A DNA stretch of 64,000 bases from Pisaster brevispinus (lineage: Eukaryota > Echinodermata > Asteroidea > Forcipulatida > Asteriidae), in assembly GCA_023634235.1 (NCBI GenBank), contig JAMKCF010000030.1:2328760-2392759 (forward strand), in the 5' to 3' direction. A program made the position numbers and the translations under genes. The notes under the pieces are model-generated. The model saw only the letters and a list, made by a program, of their open reading frames with translations, made no database searches and was not told the DNA's origin. The stretch's first letter is position 1, and each line of letters starts with the position of its first letter. Shown in pieces: positions 1 through 9,655 of the stretch.

Positions 1-480
1 ACCGTTACATGGTGCTATGTAAATAAATGGGTTTTATGTTTGGAATATAGCTCCGCAAACCTTGTAGCAAAAAAAAGGACAAGCTTTGAAACACCCTCAG
101 GTGTGGTAAAGCTTTATATAAGACCCGCATACAACCTCCTGACATTCAAAGCACTTCACGGTTCAGCCCCCTCCCTACCTTCAGAGCATGCTTCAGCACC
201 AGCATGTCAGTGCCAGGTCTGAGGTCATCGGGCAGCATGCTGTTTGTTCCCCGGACTCCCCTTGCCACTTATGGTGAGAGGGTCTTTTCTAACATTGCCC
301 CCCGCCCCCCGCCTCTGGAACTCTCTGCCTAAATATCTAAGAGACACACATGACATTTCCAACTTCCAACAATCTCCTAAAACACATCTTTTCAGATTGG
401 CCTATGAGCACATCTGAGAATGCTTTGAATGTTTCACAGAGAAAGTGTGCCATACAAATGCTGTGTTATTATTATGACTA
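1..480 (+). mobile_element. 3' end of a non-LTR (CR1/L2-like) retrotransposon, degraded
   Basis: Reading across at least two frameshifts, the plus strand gives the usual C-terminal tail of a CR1/L2-type reverse transcriptase polyprotein: FKALHGSAPS near 145-180, then VPRTPLATYG-like and LWNSLP-like stretches near 250-330, and an end resembling HLFRLAYEHI near 385-415, followed by a TTATTATTATG-type tail near 467. No catalytic RT motifs lie in the window, so only the 3' end is present. The clade is inferred from the C-terminal pattern alone. The two reading-frame changes and the loss of everything upstream make it a dead copy. Confidence 0.55.
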
Positions 481-719
481 GTATTATTTCATTCTATTAC
501 AGCATGCAAAAGAAAGATCACATTTTCCTTTGTGCCGGTAACTCCTCGAGTCTGGCTACGTCCCGTAGCCTTAGATCTCAAGGGTCTTTCTGAGAATCCT
601 CGCTGTTCCCAAAAGTGTCGCCTTCTGTAATAGATCTACCCTCACACTTGTCCCTATTTCCTCTAGATGTTTCCCAAGTGCTTTCGGAATGGTGCCAAGT
701 GCTCCAACCACCACAGGGA

Positions 720-1220
720 TTATACTTTCACCTTCACCTGCCAAATCTTACGAAATTCCCTGGCCAGGTCTTTGTACTTTTGGATCTTTTGTGTCTCCTT
801 CTTAGCGACCCCTATATCACCCGGCACAGCTATGTCAATAAGATGACACATCTTCTTCGTCTTATCTAAGACTTCAACATCCGAACGCCTATGTTCTATA
901 ACATGATCAGTCTGAATGTTAAAGTCCCAGAGGATCTTGACCTGGTCGGTCTCTACAACTTTATCCGGAACATGCTCGTGCCATTTTGCAGTCACTTGGA
1001 CACCATTCTTTTTACACAGATCCCAGTGAATCAATTTGGCCAAATTGTCGTGTCTTCCTTTGTACTCCGTCTTGGCCATCATACTACATTCACTGACAAT
1101 ATGAAATACAGTCTCCTCTGCCTTATTACACATTCTGCACATAGGAGAGACGTTTGCTTTCTCTATCCTTGCCTTCATTACATTTGTCCTTAGAGACTGG
1201 TCTTGTGCCGCAGTAATCAA
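720..1220 (-). CDS. Zinc-finger and restriction-like endonuclease end of the non-LTR ORF
   Basis: This open stretch of about 166 codons is the C-terminal piece of the minus-strand retrotransposon. It carries a Cys/His finger (C-x2-C ... H-x3-C layout), then the PD-(D/E)XK-type nuclease fold signature. LIDIAVPGD is well kept, but the preceding motif is RRSDVEV where related elements have Pro-Asp. It is out of frame with the RT/thumb piece at 1263-1982, so the two were probably one protein split by a frameshift around 1220-1265. Target-primed reverse transcription is the expected role of the intact family. This copy is not expected to work. Confidence 0.7.
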   Translation of the reverse strand: MITAAQDQSLRTNVMKARIEKANVSPMCRMCNKAEETVFHIVSECSMMAKTEYKGRHDNLAKLIHWDLCKKNGVQVTAKWHEHVPDKVVETDQVKILWDFNIQTDHVIEHRRSDVEVLDKTKKMCHLIDIAVPGDIGVAKKETQKIQKYKDLAREFRKIWQVKVKV

Positions 1221-1262
1221 GCCCTCTGTTTCCTTCTTAAGTTCTACGCTCTTTAACCAATT

Positions 1263-1982
1263 CTAGGACTTGTTGCTGGCAACGCCTTCAGTGCATCTCA
1301 AGAACCGGCCATGAAGTGGTTTGTTCCGCCAATCTTGATGTCTTTCCTCTTTCCTTTGCCTCTTGTACTCCTTCGGCCCAACTTCGCCTGCCTTCGTGTA
1401 CTTCTGCGCAACTTTCAACAAGTTCTCCTCAGTCCTCCTAATATGACAATGTAAGCTCCTGCGCTCAATGTTGACACTGTCTGCCACACTTAGCAACCCC
1501 CTATTGCCCTTTGACCTCGGAAGATAAAGTCTGCTCACATTCGCCCGCGGATGAAGCATACCATTCATGGTCATCAGTTTTCTCATTCTCCTGTCCATGA
1601 CATCTAGATCTTCCTTAGTCCACTCGACAATACCCGCACTATACCTCATCAAAGACACGGCCCATGTGTTATTTGCCTTAACCATGTCCCCCCTGTTCAG
1701 TTTTGACTTCAAACATTTCTTTACCTGTCTGATGTACTCTGTCCTCAACCTCACCTTTGATTCCTCGTGAAGAACATGGTTCGATTCAAGTACACCAAGA
1801 TACCGATAACTCTCTTCCTCACCCAAAGCCCTCATCTGTGCACCATCTGGCAGAACAATACCATCAGAATGTACCCTCTTTCCCCTCTTCATGGTCATTG
1901 AAGCACATTTCTCCGGGCCAAACTGCATCCCGATGTCATCGCTGAAAATCCTGACAGTCTGTACCAAAGAATCGATCTCCAC
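1263..1982 (-). CDS. Reverse transcriptase C-terminal/thumb fragment
   Basis: About 239 codons continue from just after the FMDD active site: SDDIGMQFGPEKC, YRYLGVLESN, then a basic thumb domain with NNTWAVSLMRYSAGIVEWTK, RKLMTMNGMLHPRANV and YLPRSKGNRGLLSV. These are family-typical for RLE-bearing non-LTR retrotransposons of aquatic invertebrates. The first Met is only the first ATG after the frameshift, not a natural start. The upstream RT palm is in other frames at 2000-2640. Confidence 0.75.
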   Translation of the reverse strand: MEIDSLVQTVRIFSDDIGMQFGPEKCASMTMKRGKRVHSDGIVLPDGAQMRALGEEESYRYLGVLESNHVLHEESKVRLRTEYIRQVKKCLKSKLNRGDMVKANNTWAVSLMRYSAGIVEWTKEDLDVMDRRMRKLMTMNGMLHPRANVSRLYLPRSKGNRGLLSVADSVNIERRSLHCHIRRTEENLLKVAQKYTKAGEVGPKEYKRQRKEERHQDWRNKPLHGRFLRCTEGVASNKS

Positions 1983-2679
1983 TTATTCTTTGCAAATCGT
2001 CCATAAAAAGCAGATGGTTGATCTTACATCCGTCCTTCTTCATTTCATAACCTGCACTCACCTTCCTCAGAATCATCGACAGGGGCATCAATGCCAGAAC
2101 AAACAGGAGCGGAGACAGAGAGTCACCTTGGAAAATCCCTCTTCTTATGCATACCTTGCCCAGACTAGCAATTTTTGGCCAACAGATTAGTTCGCCATGT
2201 CTTCATGCTCTCACTTAGAAGACGCTTTACTGCATCAGCCAGTCCAACCATATCCAGGCATTCCATTATCCAAGTGTGCGATACCATGTCATACGCCTTC
2301 TTGTAATCGATCCACGCCATTGCCAAGTTCGTCTTTCTGCTCCTGCAGTCCTTCAGTACAGCCTTATCGTTGATAAGTTGATCCTTCGTACCTCTGGACC
2401 GCTTCTTTCAGCCTTTCTGCTTCTCTGGAAACAACTGCTGGTCATCCATATGACGATAGAGGTCTTCTGCAATCATACTGGTCAAGAGTTTATACATCAC
2501 AGGTAAGCACGTGATTGGTCTATAGTTACGAGCAATGTTAATGCACCTTTCTTGATGTCCTTCATGATCAGAACCGTTCTTGCCTCAGTCATCCAACATG
2601 GGACCTTATACCATGTCCTAGACAGTCTTGCAATTGTAGGGCCATTCGCTCATGCAAACTGCGAATGAACTATTCTGTT

Positions 2680-3297
2680 TTTGTTCTAATATTATTAAAC
2701 AGCTACTCGAGCAAGTAATTCTTAACGGTAATGCTATGAAAATGTGTTTATAATGTGTTTGTTTATAATTTAATTGTAATTTTAAAAATACCGTTACTCT
2801 TCTGAATTTTCATATTTTTTGATCAAAATATTACGCCCCAATCTCAAGGTTTTGAAAAACTAGCTATACCTCTACCACTGATGGCATGCGTCAAAATAAC
2901 AATTCCTTGACGTCATGTGTGGGATGTTGCGTTGTTATACCTCCATGTTGCAACAAAGCAGCTATACAAAATGGAGCGCCCTTATATGACGCAATAGGAG
3001 TGATGATGTAACAGAGCTTTTCACAAATCTTTCTGAAGTAAAGCACAGAACAAGGGTGTTCAAAAATTATTGGTTTTTTTTTTTACATTTAAAATCTTAA
3101 ATCTCAAGTGAACTCAATTTCCTTATTGATTGGAAACATTTTAAATGAATTTCAGCAAAGATGAGTTGTATCTGTTTTTTGTTTGAGCTGGTCTTTAATG
3201 ATTAACCTCTTTTGGTAGCACTGTTTTGTACTTTGTACAGTTTTGCTTGTTTTGATAAATGCCATTTTCTTGTGTAGTTTGTATTACTCGATTCCAG
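2680..3297. other. AT-rich spacer/intron, no gene seen
   Basis: No supported coding region on either strand. The stretch is AT-rich with poly-T runs. It ends at an AG that can serve as the acceptor of the first CTR9 tail exon. Confidence 0.5.
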
Positions 3298-3457
3298 ATG
3301 GCCCGTCAACAAAAAGTGGAACATCGAAGTAAAGAGTAGATGGAGAAGAGAGCTCGAGAAAACCAAAAACATCCTTGTGGTTACTGAACCCAAACCAGTC
3401 CGCAAAGGAGGTGGTGGTCGGCGTGGAAAAGTTGGACAAATTTGATTTCAATTATTT
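3298..3457 (+). CDS. CTR9: CTR9 C-terminal exon (end of coiled-coil, Gly-rich segment), damaged
   Basis: After the acceptor TTCCAG the frame reads VEHRSKE, stop, MEKRELEKTKNIL, then VTEPKPVRKGGGGRRGK. This matches the point in CTR9 where the charged helix after the TPR array (ending YVEKTKNIL in vertebrates) gives way to a Gly-rich basic segment and an acidic FDEF-like motif. There is an in-frame TAG at about 3349-3351, and a 1-base frame change is needed to read DKFDF near 3435-3448. A GTAAAA donor follows at 3458. CTR9 is the TPR scaffold of the Paf1 complex on elongating RNA polymerase II. The exons that should precede this one are not upstream in the window. Confidence 0.75.
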
Positions 3458-3699
3458 GTAAAACGAATGCTCATAGGAATTTCTTTATTTATTCATGATT
3501 ACTTTTGACCTAGATAAGTCCTTTATTTCTGTGTAAACTGAGAAAAATTGTTTATTCTGAGGTATATAGAGAATACATAACACAACAGTTTAATGTAAGA
3601 TTATTAAATTTGTATGAGTAACTATGACAAAAATATTTATGAGGCTGAATTAGTTACGATTGAAATAGCAAAATGATTCATTTGAAAGGTTCTCTGGAT

Positions 3700-3832
3700 C
3701 ATATGAAACAGTGTAATGAATAATCATGGATGATTCTATGGATAATCATGGTTGAGTCTATGAATAATCATGAATGAATCTATGGATAATCATGAGGCAT
3801 TAATACTCATGAGGCTGAATTATTCATGATAA
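3700..3832 (+). repeat. Short degenerate tandem repeat (ATCTATGGATAATCATG-like)
   Basis: Four imperfect repeats of a roughly 28-base unit containing TATGGATAATCATG and ending GAGGCTGAATTATTCATGA sit in the intron between the first two CTR9 tail exons. No function is suggested. Confidence 0.5.
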
Positions 3833-3838
3833 AAATCC

Positions 3839-3978
3839 AACGGCGAGATATATAGCGAGGGCAGTGACAGTGAGATAGACACGGGAGAAGCCAAACCCCA
3901 AAAGAAGCGAAAGAAGCAGCGAAGTGACGAAGAAGGAGACGGCGATGGGAAACGAGAAAATAAGGCCAAGAAAAGAAG
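3839..3978 (+). CDS. CTR9: CTR9 C-terminal exon (basic/acidic tail, KKRKK)
   Basis: One frame reads NGEIYSEGSDSEIDTGE, then KPQKKRKKQRSDEEGDGDG and KRENKAKKRR, ending before GT at 3979. Alternating acidic-Ser patches and Lys/Arg clusters are typical of the disordered C-terminal tail of metazoan CTR9, which also supplies nuclear-localisation-like clusters. No clear AG acceptor lies immediately upstream (the frame is closed by TGA TAA just before AACGGC), so the 5' edge is uncertain. The minus-strand ORF over the same bases is a shadow. Confidence 0.65.
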
Positions 3979-4311
3979 GTTAGAAATAAACTAACAAAGA
4001 AACTTGTAAAATTTGTAAACAAATGTTTTCAGCTATGACCATTAGAACACGAGAAATTTTCAAAAACTGAGTCAGGGCAAAAGTTTTAAGGACTCTAGTA
4101 GGTTTGTTGATTTGGTTATTTTCCAGTAGATAAGATTCTTATGAAAATGGGGGGGTGGAAGTGTCTCCAACCTCATGTCAAAACTGATCATGAAAGTAAG
4201 AAAGCAAAAGTCCAAAGAAGAATTTTCAGGTGTAAAATGATTTTGAAGAGTGTCTCCTTAACACAAATGAACTATTTACTTTATCTTCTCATTAAACCAA
4301 ATCTCGTAAGA

Positions 4312-4506
4312 CATGAGACGGTGAGGAATCGGCCCTGCACAAGCGCAAGGAGCGCAAGTCCGGCGAGAGCAGAGCATCTCGCAGCCACAAAGGGATCCGA
4401 GAATCCCGGATTGAAGAGGAGAAGCCTGGCAAGTTTAAGTCCAAGGCTATCGTGTCTTCTAGTGAGTCGGACTCAGAGGGAGAGAGGCTTCAGATTGATC
4501 AGACCA
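4312..4506 (+). CDS. CTR9: CTR9 C-terminal exon (KFKSKAIVSSSESD motif)
   Basis: The frame GDGEESALHKRKERKSG ... EEEKPGKFKSKAIVSSSESD ... ERLQIDQT contains a strongly recognisable CTR9 tail motif: vertebrate CTR9 has KGKIKSKAIISSSDDSS at this place. The likely acceptor is CATGAG at 4311 and the likely donor is the GT at 4507. Splice phases to the flanking exons do not fit cleanly, which may reflect small indels. This motif is the best single argument that the 3.3-5.3 kb exons belong to CTR9. Confidence 0.75.
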
Positions 4507-4948
4507 GTTCATTTCAGTTTTTGTCTATCTCTTTCTATCAAAGGGACACATTGGGCGCTCTAGGATGTAAAAAACATTTGTTTTGAAATGAATGTGGTTG
4601 GAAAAGTATTTTAAAAGTAGACTACAGTGATTCGCAGTAATATTCCTTGAATTTGTGTGGGTTTTGTGTAAACAGAACACAGTCTTCTGTTTTCTAGAAC
4701 CAAAGTTTTTTTACTCTACAAAATGGCAGTTTGTTGTATTTCAAAAGGAAAACTTGTGTTTTTCAATCACAACTCACTAATGACAAAACACATCATTAGG
4801 ACACCAGACCAAGTAATTTATGGCTTGATGTCATTCTGTTTAGAAAAACTGATATTCTTCAAAACAAAGCATTAAGATTTATGAAGTTTTACAAAATTAC
4901 ATCCTCTTAAATGATGGTATTCGTTATTTTATTTCCTTTTTATTTTAG

Positions 4949-5303
4949 TGACAATGAGGAAATGTCCGGTAGTCAGAAACCGTCACCGTCTAAGAGTTGT
5001 GGTCGCATCCGCCGTATCGCCTCGGACTCCAGCGACTCCGATGAAAGGAAGTCAAGATCCAAAGGTCAAGATCAAGCTTCTGGGTCTGAGTCCGAGGGGG
5101 AGAGTAAACCTCGTAGCAAGGCACTTCAGTCAGACAGTGATGAGGAATCAGGGGGTGAGGGTCAGAGGTCAGGTAGCAAAGCACAGAGGTCAGGCAGTGA
5201 GGGTCAGATATCAGATGCTGGATCAGGAAACGAGGAGGCAGCATCGGAAGGAGAGGGGTCCGGCGGGGAAGAAGCAGGGTTGGACGGAGCGCGACTGGTA
5301 ATG
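4949..5303 (+). CDS. CTR9: CTR9 terminal Ser/Asp/Glu-rich tail exon
   Basis: After TATTTTAG the frame reads SDNEEMSGSQKPSPSK, RIASDSSDSDERKSRSKG, and then many SGSE/GSEG/SDSDEE repeats to about 5300. Vertebrate CTR9 ends in the same kind of Ser-Gly-Asn-Glu repeat tail. The expected short terminus (GSDDSD-stop in vertebrates) is not visible. From about 5303 the sequence becomes homologous to the CUB segment copy at 21,195, so the exon is joined there to unrelated duplicated DNA or has lost its last codons. Two other open frames across this exon are composition artefacts. Confidence 0.7.
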
Positions 5304-5806
5304 AAGGGGTCGCTGACTGAGGAGACCTCCTGTCTGTCAACTTTCATTGGACTATCCACCAGATGCCAAGTGTCAGTGGCTGAAACACTCCCAATTAGAC
5401 GTCAGGGTTCAGATTGTTTTCAGTGAGTTCAAGTTGGAAAAACTTTGCGGGAAGCTGCACATCTGACTACCTCAAGATCAGAATCTTTCTCCTTAAGATT
5501 TAAACAACTTGTGAAATATGTTTCAAATATTTCCCATTGAATTTGATTGGCTGAGAGAACAATTTTTTATAACCTGCCCACACTTTTTTTTTCACATAAG
5601 CAATTTTCAATCAATTTGTTCTAGAGACAATCTTAAAATGCTGAAATGATCTTAGATTTTTAATTTTAAAGATGTTGATCATTTTTTTGCAAATCCACTT
5701 ATCAGTGAAATAATGTTTACATTGTTTCCCACTTCTTGAAGAAAACTGTTTGAAAGATCTTCAGATGTATTTTAGACAATTCTTGATTTGATTGTGTCAT
5801 TTACAG
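5303..5806 (+). repeat. Start of CUB segment copy A (intron), paired with 21,195-21,620
   Basis: CTGACTGAGGAG, CTGTCAACTTTCATTGG and the AT-rich sequence after it recur in diverged form at 21,200-21,620. This marks the left edge of a duplicated block that begins directly at the end of the CTR9 tail exon. No coding exon is seen inside. Confidence 0.65.
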
Positions 5807-5978
5807 CTGCGTGATTTGAGGACAGGCCAGAACATCAACCTGTGCAGCCAGCTTGGCCCAATCGACCGGTCAACCATCTGGAGGGAAGTCCTGCTGGAGT
5901 TTGTCTCTGATGAATCAAACTCCTTTCCAGGATACTCGGCTTGTTATACGGTGTTGCCATGGATCCCTGACTCTCCAT
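5807..5978 (+). CDS. CUB-domain exon A1 (C-terminal half of a CUB)
   Basis: After TTTACAG the frame reads TGQNINLCSQLGPIDRST, then EVLLEFVSDESNSFPGYSA and CYTVLPW. The pattern V-L-L-E-F-x-SD-x-S-x5-G-[YF]-S-A matches the last two strands of CUB domains, which are extracellular beta-sandwich modules of secreted and matrix proteins. The donor position reads CCAT|GTTTGT; the paralogous exon at 21,630 has CCAG|GTTTGT, so copy A may have a weakened donor. It is one of several CUB exons on this strand; the gene they belong to is not identified. Confidence 0.6.
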
Positions 5979-6893
5979 GTTTGTTGAGAAATGGGTGTTA
6001 AATCTCAGTGTAGGCAGTAAAAGTACCTTATTTTCCTTCATACTTGACGCGGCTTATCTTACTTCCACAGGTGCAACAAAATCACTGCGTCTTTTCTAAT
6101 GGTGTGTCTTATCTGGTATCACTATAGATCATTGTGATGATCACTGTGTGAAATTAAATTCATCCTCTAAAATGAGCCTTTCATTTGCTCATGGTAATGT
6201 TGTCACATTATTGAAAATAACGCAGTGTGTAGTTAAAAATTGTAGTTTTTAAGGTTTAGCGTAGTTTTGAGGTAAGCAGCTGTACATGAGATTGGACCTT
6301 TAGCCTAATTTCATTAAGCCTGTTATAGCACACACAAAATGTTATGCGCGCAGTATAAAATTGCTGAGCAGAAATAGGTTATCAGCCTAAATGCCATAGT
6401 AAAGGTTGCTACGCCTGGTACCTAATTGTTCACTTATCTGACTTTCAAATGTGCAACAAAAATCACTGCGTCTTATCTAATGATGGGCCTCTGGTATCAC
6501 TAAAGATCATTGTGATGATAACTATGTGAAATTAAATTTATCGTGTGAAATAAGCCTTTCATTTGCTCAGGGTAATGTTGTCATATTATTTAAAGTAGCA
6601 GTTATTGCTGCATTGCAAATAAACATATCCAAAGAAACTGATTACTGTTGGAGAGAGCACAGCAGTCTTTTGAAGGTGATATCTAATTTTGTCATCTTTA
6701 CCATCTTATATTACTAGTAGTTGAGTACAAAGAAAGACACAGGTTTTCTCGTAGTTAGGCGCTAACAGCGTTTGTGTATTCTATGGGAAATCCTGTAGGT
6801 ATGGGTTCAAGACAAAAGCCTTGAGTTTTAAAACTGATTATCTCTGAACTTTTCAAATTTCAGCGTAGTGTGTAAACGTCTTCCATGTGCCAG
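5979..6893 (+). repeat. Intron with two copies of an intronic cassette
   Basis: A cassette containing GAGCCTTTCATTTGCTCA and GTAATGTTGTCA occurs at about 6150-6300 and, truncated, at about 6520-6600. Further copies lie at 7650 (split by piggyBac) and 21,960. The same flanking words (CACTGCGTCTTATCTAATG, TATCACTATAGATCATTGTG) recur with it, so the introns arose by local duplication. No exon seen. Confidence 0.6.
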
Positions 6894-7054
6894 CCCTTGC
6901 CATATCTCTGACCGAAGACCTGCCTACACTACACCTCCTCCCAGCAGACTGCGGCTGTCAGATCCTCTTTACTCTCCCTCCTGAAGAGACTGCACTTCTC
7001 GTCATTCATGAGCTTGTGATACCCGATGCTGACTGCGAGAAACATTATTTTGAG
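6894..7054 (+). CDS. CUB-like exon A2
   Basis: Between acceptor GTGCCAG and donor GAG|GTACTT the frame reads ISLTEDLPTLHLLPADCGCQ, ILFTLPPEETALLVIHELVI and PDADCEKHYFEV. The spacing of the cysteine pair, the hydrophobic strand and C-x2-HYFEV resembles the middle of a CUB domain (C-x-x-x-I, then C-x2-D-x-[LI]-E-V). A paralogue at 20,690-20,813 carries an in-frame TGA at the second Cys, so this copy is the better preserved one. Confidence 0.55.
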
Positions 7055-7704
7055 GTACTTTTCATCAAGTTAATGTTGCAAAGCAATTTTTTTTATACTG
7101 GAGTGTACAGACTAGCAATGTTACGCACAGAGTGGAGGCTTCTGGGAATAATAGCAGGCAGTAGACTTACCAGGTACATCCATTGTCTTCGGAGATGTGT
7201 GCATGCTCAGTACTATGTCAACAATGGAAAATAACCCAGTGTGTTTGCTGCCACCTAGAGTTCCAGTGATGGAAACTAGAGATAAACCTTCCCTTTATAA
7301 TTCTATTGGTGTTTGGCAGATTACCTTCATTCCCACTTGATGGCATGTGACATCCACAAAACGTCAACAAACATTCTCAAGAAAAGTGCAAATAACAAGG
7401 TAATGTCTGTAAACCTTTCCTTTTTATGTAAATTTTGCAAATCGAATTTGGAAGTTCTGAAGGTCAGTTTTCTTGTGCAAGGTATATTTGGAAACAACCA
7501 CAATAATAAGTTGACTCTTGATCAGCAAAACTTGTTTTAAAAATATGCTTTTATTGTGGTGTTTTTCCGAGAATCTTCTCTTGTTTTTCTACTTTTTAAA
7601 GACTGACGATTTAGCCACCTTGTGCTACAATCGTTACTGTGAGAAATTATATTTATCCTGTAAAATGAGCCTTTCATTTGCTCAGGGTAATGTTGTCATA
7701 TTGT
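7055..7704 (+). other. Intron of the CUB segment
   Basis: No coding exon seen. 7055-7380 is homologous to 20,814-21,175 in copy B. The right end carries the cassette into which the piggyBac element inserted. Confidence 0.5.
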
Positions 7705-8462
7705 TTAACCCTTTCAATACCTTTGTCGAGTTTACTCGACCGTGCGCCGTGTGTGCTTCCGTACCAATGTCGAGTTTACTCGACAAAAAAAGTCGCGGCC
7801 TTTGAGACCCTGTATTTATTTTGTTTGGCACCCTCTGTTGTTGACCCTTATATAGACGGGTAGCTTGTTTATCGAGCTTTCCAATGGTGTGTATTGTATA
7901 GGGGGTCGCCATTATGATTTTCCGAGAAAAACTACGTTGTGTGCTGCAGTACTTCCAGATTTCACGCTTCCGTTTTCCCGACAAAAAATCACCATCATGG
8001 CTGTTCGTGACCCGTAGGTTTTGGTTGAAATATTTGTCGTTAGTGACTCTGAATTAGACTTGAAAATATGTGAAGAACCTAGTGAAGATTCGGATGAAAC
8101 TCGTGATGTTTCGTCGCAAGGTACGTTCAATGATGGCAGTGATCCTGACGATATACCGGTAGCTGGACCAAGCACTCCAACCCTTCAACGCCATGGGCAT
8201 GGGCATGGGCTCAGCGGGCCTCGACCCATTCTTGCCGATCGAGGTGGCAAAGGACATGAAAATAATATATACAAATTTGACATCATATGAAAGATCATTT
8301 CATTAGCTACAAATTGTATGCACAAAGTTTTTCCACAAAAATATGTTTTCACACAGAAAATCAAGATTGAAAAAAGTGAACACTGCACTTTGCTTTTTGT
8401 GTGAAAAAATGCGGTACACAGCAGTGTGACCCCTGTAAACAATGTGGTATTGAAAAGGTTAA
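7705..8462 (+). mobile_element. Non-autonomous piggyBac-like transposon, with TTAA target duplication
   Basis: The element is flanked by TTAA (7705-7708 and 8459-8462) and has matching ends: CCCTTTCAATACC on the left against the inverse complement of GGTATTGAAAAGG on the right. Subterminal imperfect palindromes GTCGAGTTTACTCGAC lie at 7725-7740 and 7769-7784. The unoccupied site is visible in paralogous intron copies (GTCACATTATTTAAAATAAC near 22,020), so the insertion boundaries are certain. At 758 bp it lacks room for the ~550-residue DDD transposase and keeps only an N-terminal remnant. Confidence 0.88.
8021..8290 (+). pseudogene. Remnant of piggyBac transposase N-terminus
   Basis: The open frame is acidic (SDSELDLKICEEPSEDSDE, then DGSDPDDIPVAGPSTPTL), as is usual for the disordered N-terminus of piggyBac-type transposases. 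It ends abruptly after a His-Gly stretch and runs into the right part of the element. The DDD catalytic core is absent, consistent with an internal deletion. The apparent start may not be original. Confidence 0.55.
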
Positions 8463-8750
8463 AATAACGCAGCGTGTAGTTATAAAGTGTAGTTTTTAAA
8501 GTTACGCGTAGTTTTAAGGTAAGCATCTGTATAAGAGATTGAACATTTAGCCTAATTTCATGAAGCCTGTTAGCACACAAAAAATGCTATGCACAGTATA
8601 AAAATGCTGAGTAGAAATAGGTTATGATCAGCCAAAATGCATAATGACTGGCGTACCTAACTAATATTGTACTTTTCATCACTGTGATATTCTCTTCTTC
8701 TTTTTTCCGTCTATCATCGAGGTTGTAATATAATGCTGACATCAGAGCCT
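8463..8750 (+). other. Intron continuing after the piggyBac insertion
   Basis: AATAACGCAGCGTGTAGTT and following bases continue the cassette interrupted at 7704 and match 6215-6440 and 22,030-22,250. No exon seen. Confidence 0.6.
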
Positions 8751-8918
8751 GGAATCATTCAATCTCCGAACAACGCTTCCAGCACCCGTTATATAACTGC
8801 TCCCTTGTGTGCTTTCAGCAATCGTTGTCAAACTGACGTCCCATGGCAGTACGTGATGCTTTCCTTTAGTCAACTCAAACTTGAATCCGATCTGCAATGC
8901 ACGAAGGACTTCATTGAG
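8751..8918 (+). CDS. CUB-domain exon A3 (N-terminal part of a CUB)
   Basis: After ACATCAG the frame reads EPGIIQSPNNASSTRYITAP, then LCAFSNRC, VMLSFSQLKLESDLQCTKDF and IEV, ending at a GAG|GTAAGA donor. G-x-I-x-S-P-N, the Cys pair, L-x-F-x-x-L-x-L-E and C-x2-D-[FY]-I-E-V are the standard strand order of a CUB domain. No matching exon was seen in copy B, where the segment between 22,250 and 22,310 is shortened. Confidence 0.65.
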
Positions 8919-9655
8919 GTAAGAACAGGGTTTTACTGTTAATTTGTCTCCAACTGATTTGACTGCTGGAAAAAATGTCTTTGGATTTCAATTATAAGAT
9001 AGAATCAGAAGCACACTGTATTTGTTAATCTTGTTGGTAAAGGCATGGGATCAAAACTACAACTGCTTTCCCACAGAAGGTCTGTAGCCAGCCTCTGTCT
9101 TTTACACGGATGTTTGCAAGGTAAACGTGCTACCTGTGTGTCCGACCTGGTTCCTCCTATCAGGATGTTTGAGTGTTAAACCAGGCTTTCTGCTTGTTAA
9201 TCTTGCTTGGCTGAGATGTAGAACAAAAAGCAATCCAACAGCTTTATTCCATGTACATCTCTTTGGAACTCCTTACCTGTTAAATCAACATTTCTCTCCA
9301 TCCTACAATCTAAACAGATTTCAGACGCAAATCTACCTTTAGCTCCCTGAGTTATTCTCATATTGAATGTTTTTTGTCTTGTACGTAACCCCAAAACCAA
9401 GAGTGGCTTTAAGCCTTGTTTTGGGCAAACATGCTTTAAAGTTATAAAAAAAACACAAGGTCATAACTTGACAGGTTGAAAGGTCATATCTAACACGCTA
9501 TAGCAAGCACACATTTTGCTCCACGCGATAAGGTCGTATCTCTTTTAATTGTTTTTTGCCTACACTTATTGCACTACCAACAACAATTTCAATTGCAACC
9601 TGGCTCCACTGACATAGTGAAATCTTTTCTTTTTTTGTGTGTGTTCAGATTCAGG
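8919..9655 (+). other. Intron of CUB segment A, partly homologous to copy B
   Basis: 9105-9600 is homologous to 22,300-22,790 (shared GTGTCCGACCTGGTT, CAGGATGTTTGAGTGTTAAA and CGATAAGGTCGTAT). No coding exon is supported; the small ORFs here are not conserved in frame between the copies. Confidence 0.55.

Larger units (their letters stand above)
700..2680 (-). mobile_element. RLE-type non-LTR retrotransposon (R2/NeSL/Hero-like), 3' part, broken
   Basis: On the minus strand the reverse transcriptase core is readable in pieces. An NYRPITCLPVMYK-like block and a [11 protein letters not shown] block lie near 2370-2530, a [13 protein letters not shown] block near 2280-2320, and the catalytic FMDD near 2010. 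A thumb region with SWAV/RYSAGIVEWTKE-like motifs occupies 1263-1982. A zinc-finger-like segment (CRMCNKAEETVFHIVSEC, about 1080-1145) is followed by a C-terminal restriction-like endonuclease with DFNIQTD, HRRSDVEVLDK and LIDIAVPGD (about 780-950). This order, RT then finger then endonuclease, is typical of early-branching, RLE-encoding non-LTR elements. The copy is inactive: the conserved Cys before KKRS reads as TGA, the frame shifts right after the FMDD block, and the expected Pro-Asp of the endonuclease reads Ser-Asp. Confidence 0.8.

Noticed and set aside
4948..5340. Basic ORFs overlapping the CTR9 acidic tail on both strands
   Set aside because: They are shadows of the Ser/Glu/Gly-rich exon in other frames.
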